Origin: Alphaproteobacteria bacterium
GTDB lineage: Bacteria; Pseudomonadota; Alphaproteobacteria; Micavibrionales; UBA2020
Assembly (NCBI GenBank): GCA_029266795.1
Contig: JAQSWE010000158.1
Coordinates: 1-6,336, forward strand
Reading direction: 5' to 3'
DNA: 6,336 nucleotides
The notes below the pieces were generated by a model. That model saw only the letters and a list, made by a program, of their open reading frames with translations, made no database searches and was not told the DNA's origin. The translations under genes and the position numbers were made by a program. Positions 6,044 through 6,336 of this stretch are shown here, one piece after another; position 1 is the stretch's first letter, and each line of letters starts with the position of its first letter.

Positions 6044-6336
6044 TTAAAACTGGTCGTTGGCAATCGCACAGGCCATTTTCTGACCGCCCATGATGGGGCT
6101 CGACAGTCCATGCACCTGCGGCAGCAGCGCTTCGGCAAAGAAGCGTGCCGTGATCAGTTTAGTGTTGTAGAAATTCGCGTCATCGCCGTTGCTTAGCCCA
6201 CCATAGGCCGAGGACGCCATGCGCGCCATCATGTAGCCCCCCGCGACCAGCGAGAACTGCCGCAGGTACGGCACGGCGGAGGCCGCCATGGCATCGGTAT
6301 TGGATTTTGCATTTGCCAGCATCCATGCCGTCGTTT
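6044..6336 (-). CDS. Acyl-CoA dehydrogenase, DmdC-like, C-terminal part only (cut by window edge)
   Basis: Only the last 96 residues are present, as the frame is open through the right edge (TTAWMLANAKS...). The visible part matches the extra C-terminal domain of DmdC-type acyl-CoA dehydrogenases (acetyl-CoA-dehydrogenase-like C-terminal domain). Evidence is the TAWML start, PYLRQFSLVAGGYMMARMA, and FYNTKLITARFFAEALLPQ. These FAD enzymes oxidise acyl-CoA thioesters, including 3-methylmercaptopropionyl-CoA in DMSP breakdown; many members act on ordinary fatty acyl-CoA, so the substrate is not assigned. The catalytic core lies outside the window. An internal ATG at 6322 is not a start. The PQ-loop-like gene follows within about 50 bp in the same frame after the TAA. 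Confidence 0.85.
   Translation of the reverse strand, partial: TTAWMLANAKSNTDAMAASAVPYLRQFSLVAGGYMMARMASSAYGGLSNGDDANFYNTKLITARFFAEALLPQVHGLSSPIMGGQKMACAIANDQF

Noticed and set aside
6044..6322. Separate 92-residue small gene starting at ATG 6322
   Set aside because: The frame is open to the window edge and the residues before the Met fit the same dehydrogenase C-terminal domain, so this is the end of a larger gene.

Overview
The window looks like part of an alphaproteobacterial chromosome. The main reasons are a DUF2336 protein, a family found mostly in Alphaproteobacteria, a DmdC-type acyl-CoA dehydrogenase tail, a full-length ZapE/AFG1 ATPase, moderately high GC and very compact gene packing. 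The order within the class cannot be settled from sequence reading alone. There are no rRNA or tRNA genes, CRISPR arrays, transposases or phage genes.

Layout. (1) 108-668 (+) is a small cytosolic C39-like cysteine peptidase. It meets the next gene tail to tail, both stop codons lying in one TTAA. (2) 3767 down to 665 (-) is a tight three-gene run: zapE, then a DUF2336 helical-repeat protein starting on the base after the zapE stop, then a Sel1-repeat protein 22 bp further on. A perfect 23-bp inverted repeat lies inside the 3' end of the Sel1-repeat gene. (3) 3924-4091 (+) is a 55-residue Cys/His/Lys-rich peptide that may bind metal, preceded by a 156-bp divergent intergenic region. (4) A strong terminator at 4111-4143 can serve both strands. 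It closes the peptide gene and contains the stop codon of the convergent alpha/beta hydrolase (4142-4924, -). (5) 5095-5463 (+) is an unrecognised 122-residue protein with a good sigma70-like promoter and ribosome binding site. It overlaps the end of the next gene by 17 bp. (6) 5447-5992 or slightly beyond (-) is a PQ-loop-like membrane protein with two internal repeats; its annotated start looks too short. It follows the C-terminal part of a DmdC-like acyl-CoA dehydrogenase that runs off the right edge (6044-6336, -).

How the genes relate. The clearest functional unit is zapE-DUF2336-SLR, a AAA+ ATPase of the division/membrane-protein-handling type with two helical-repeat scaffold proteins. 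The other genes look like single housekeeping or accessory units. No complete, clearly new system is evident. The most interesting parts are the zapE-linked cassette, the metal-binding-like micropeptide, the solitary C39-like peptidase with Glu in place of the usual Asp, and the start of the PQ-loop-like gene.
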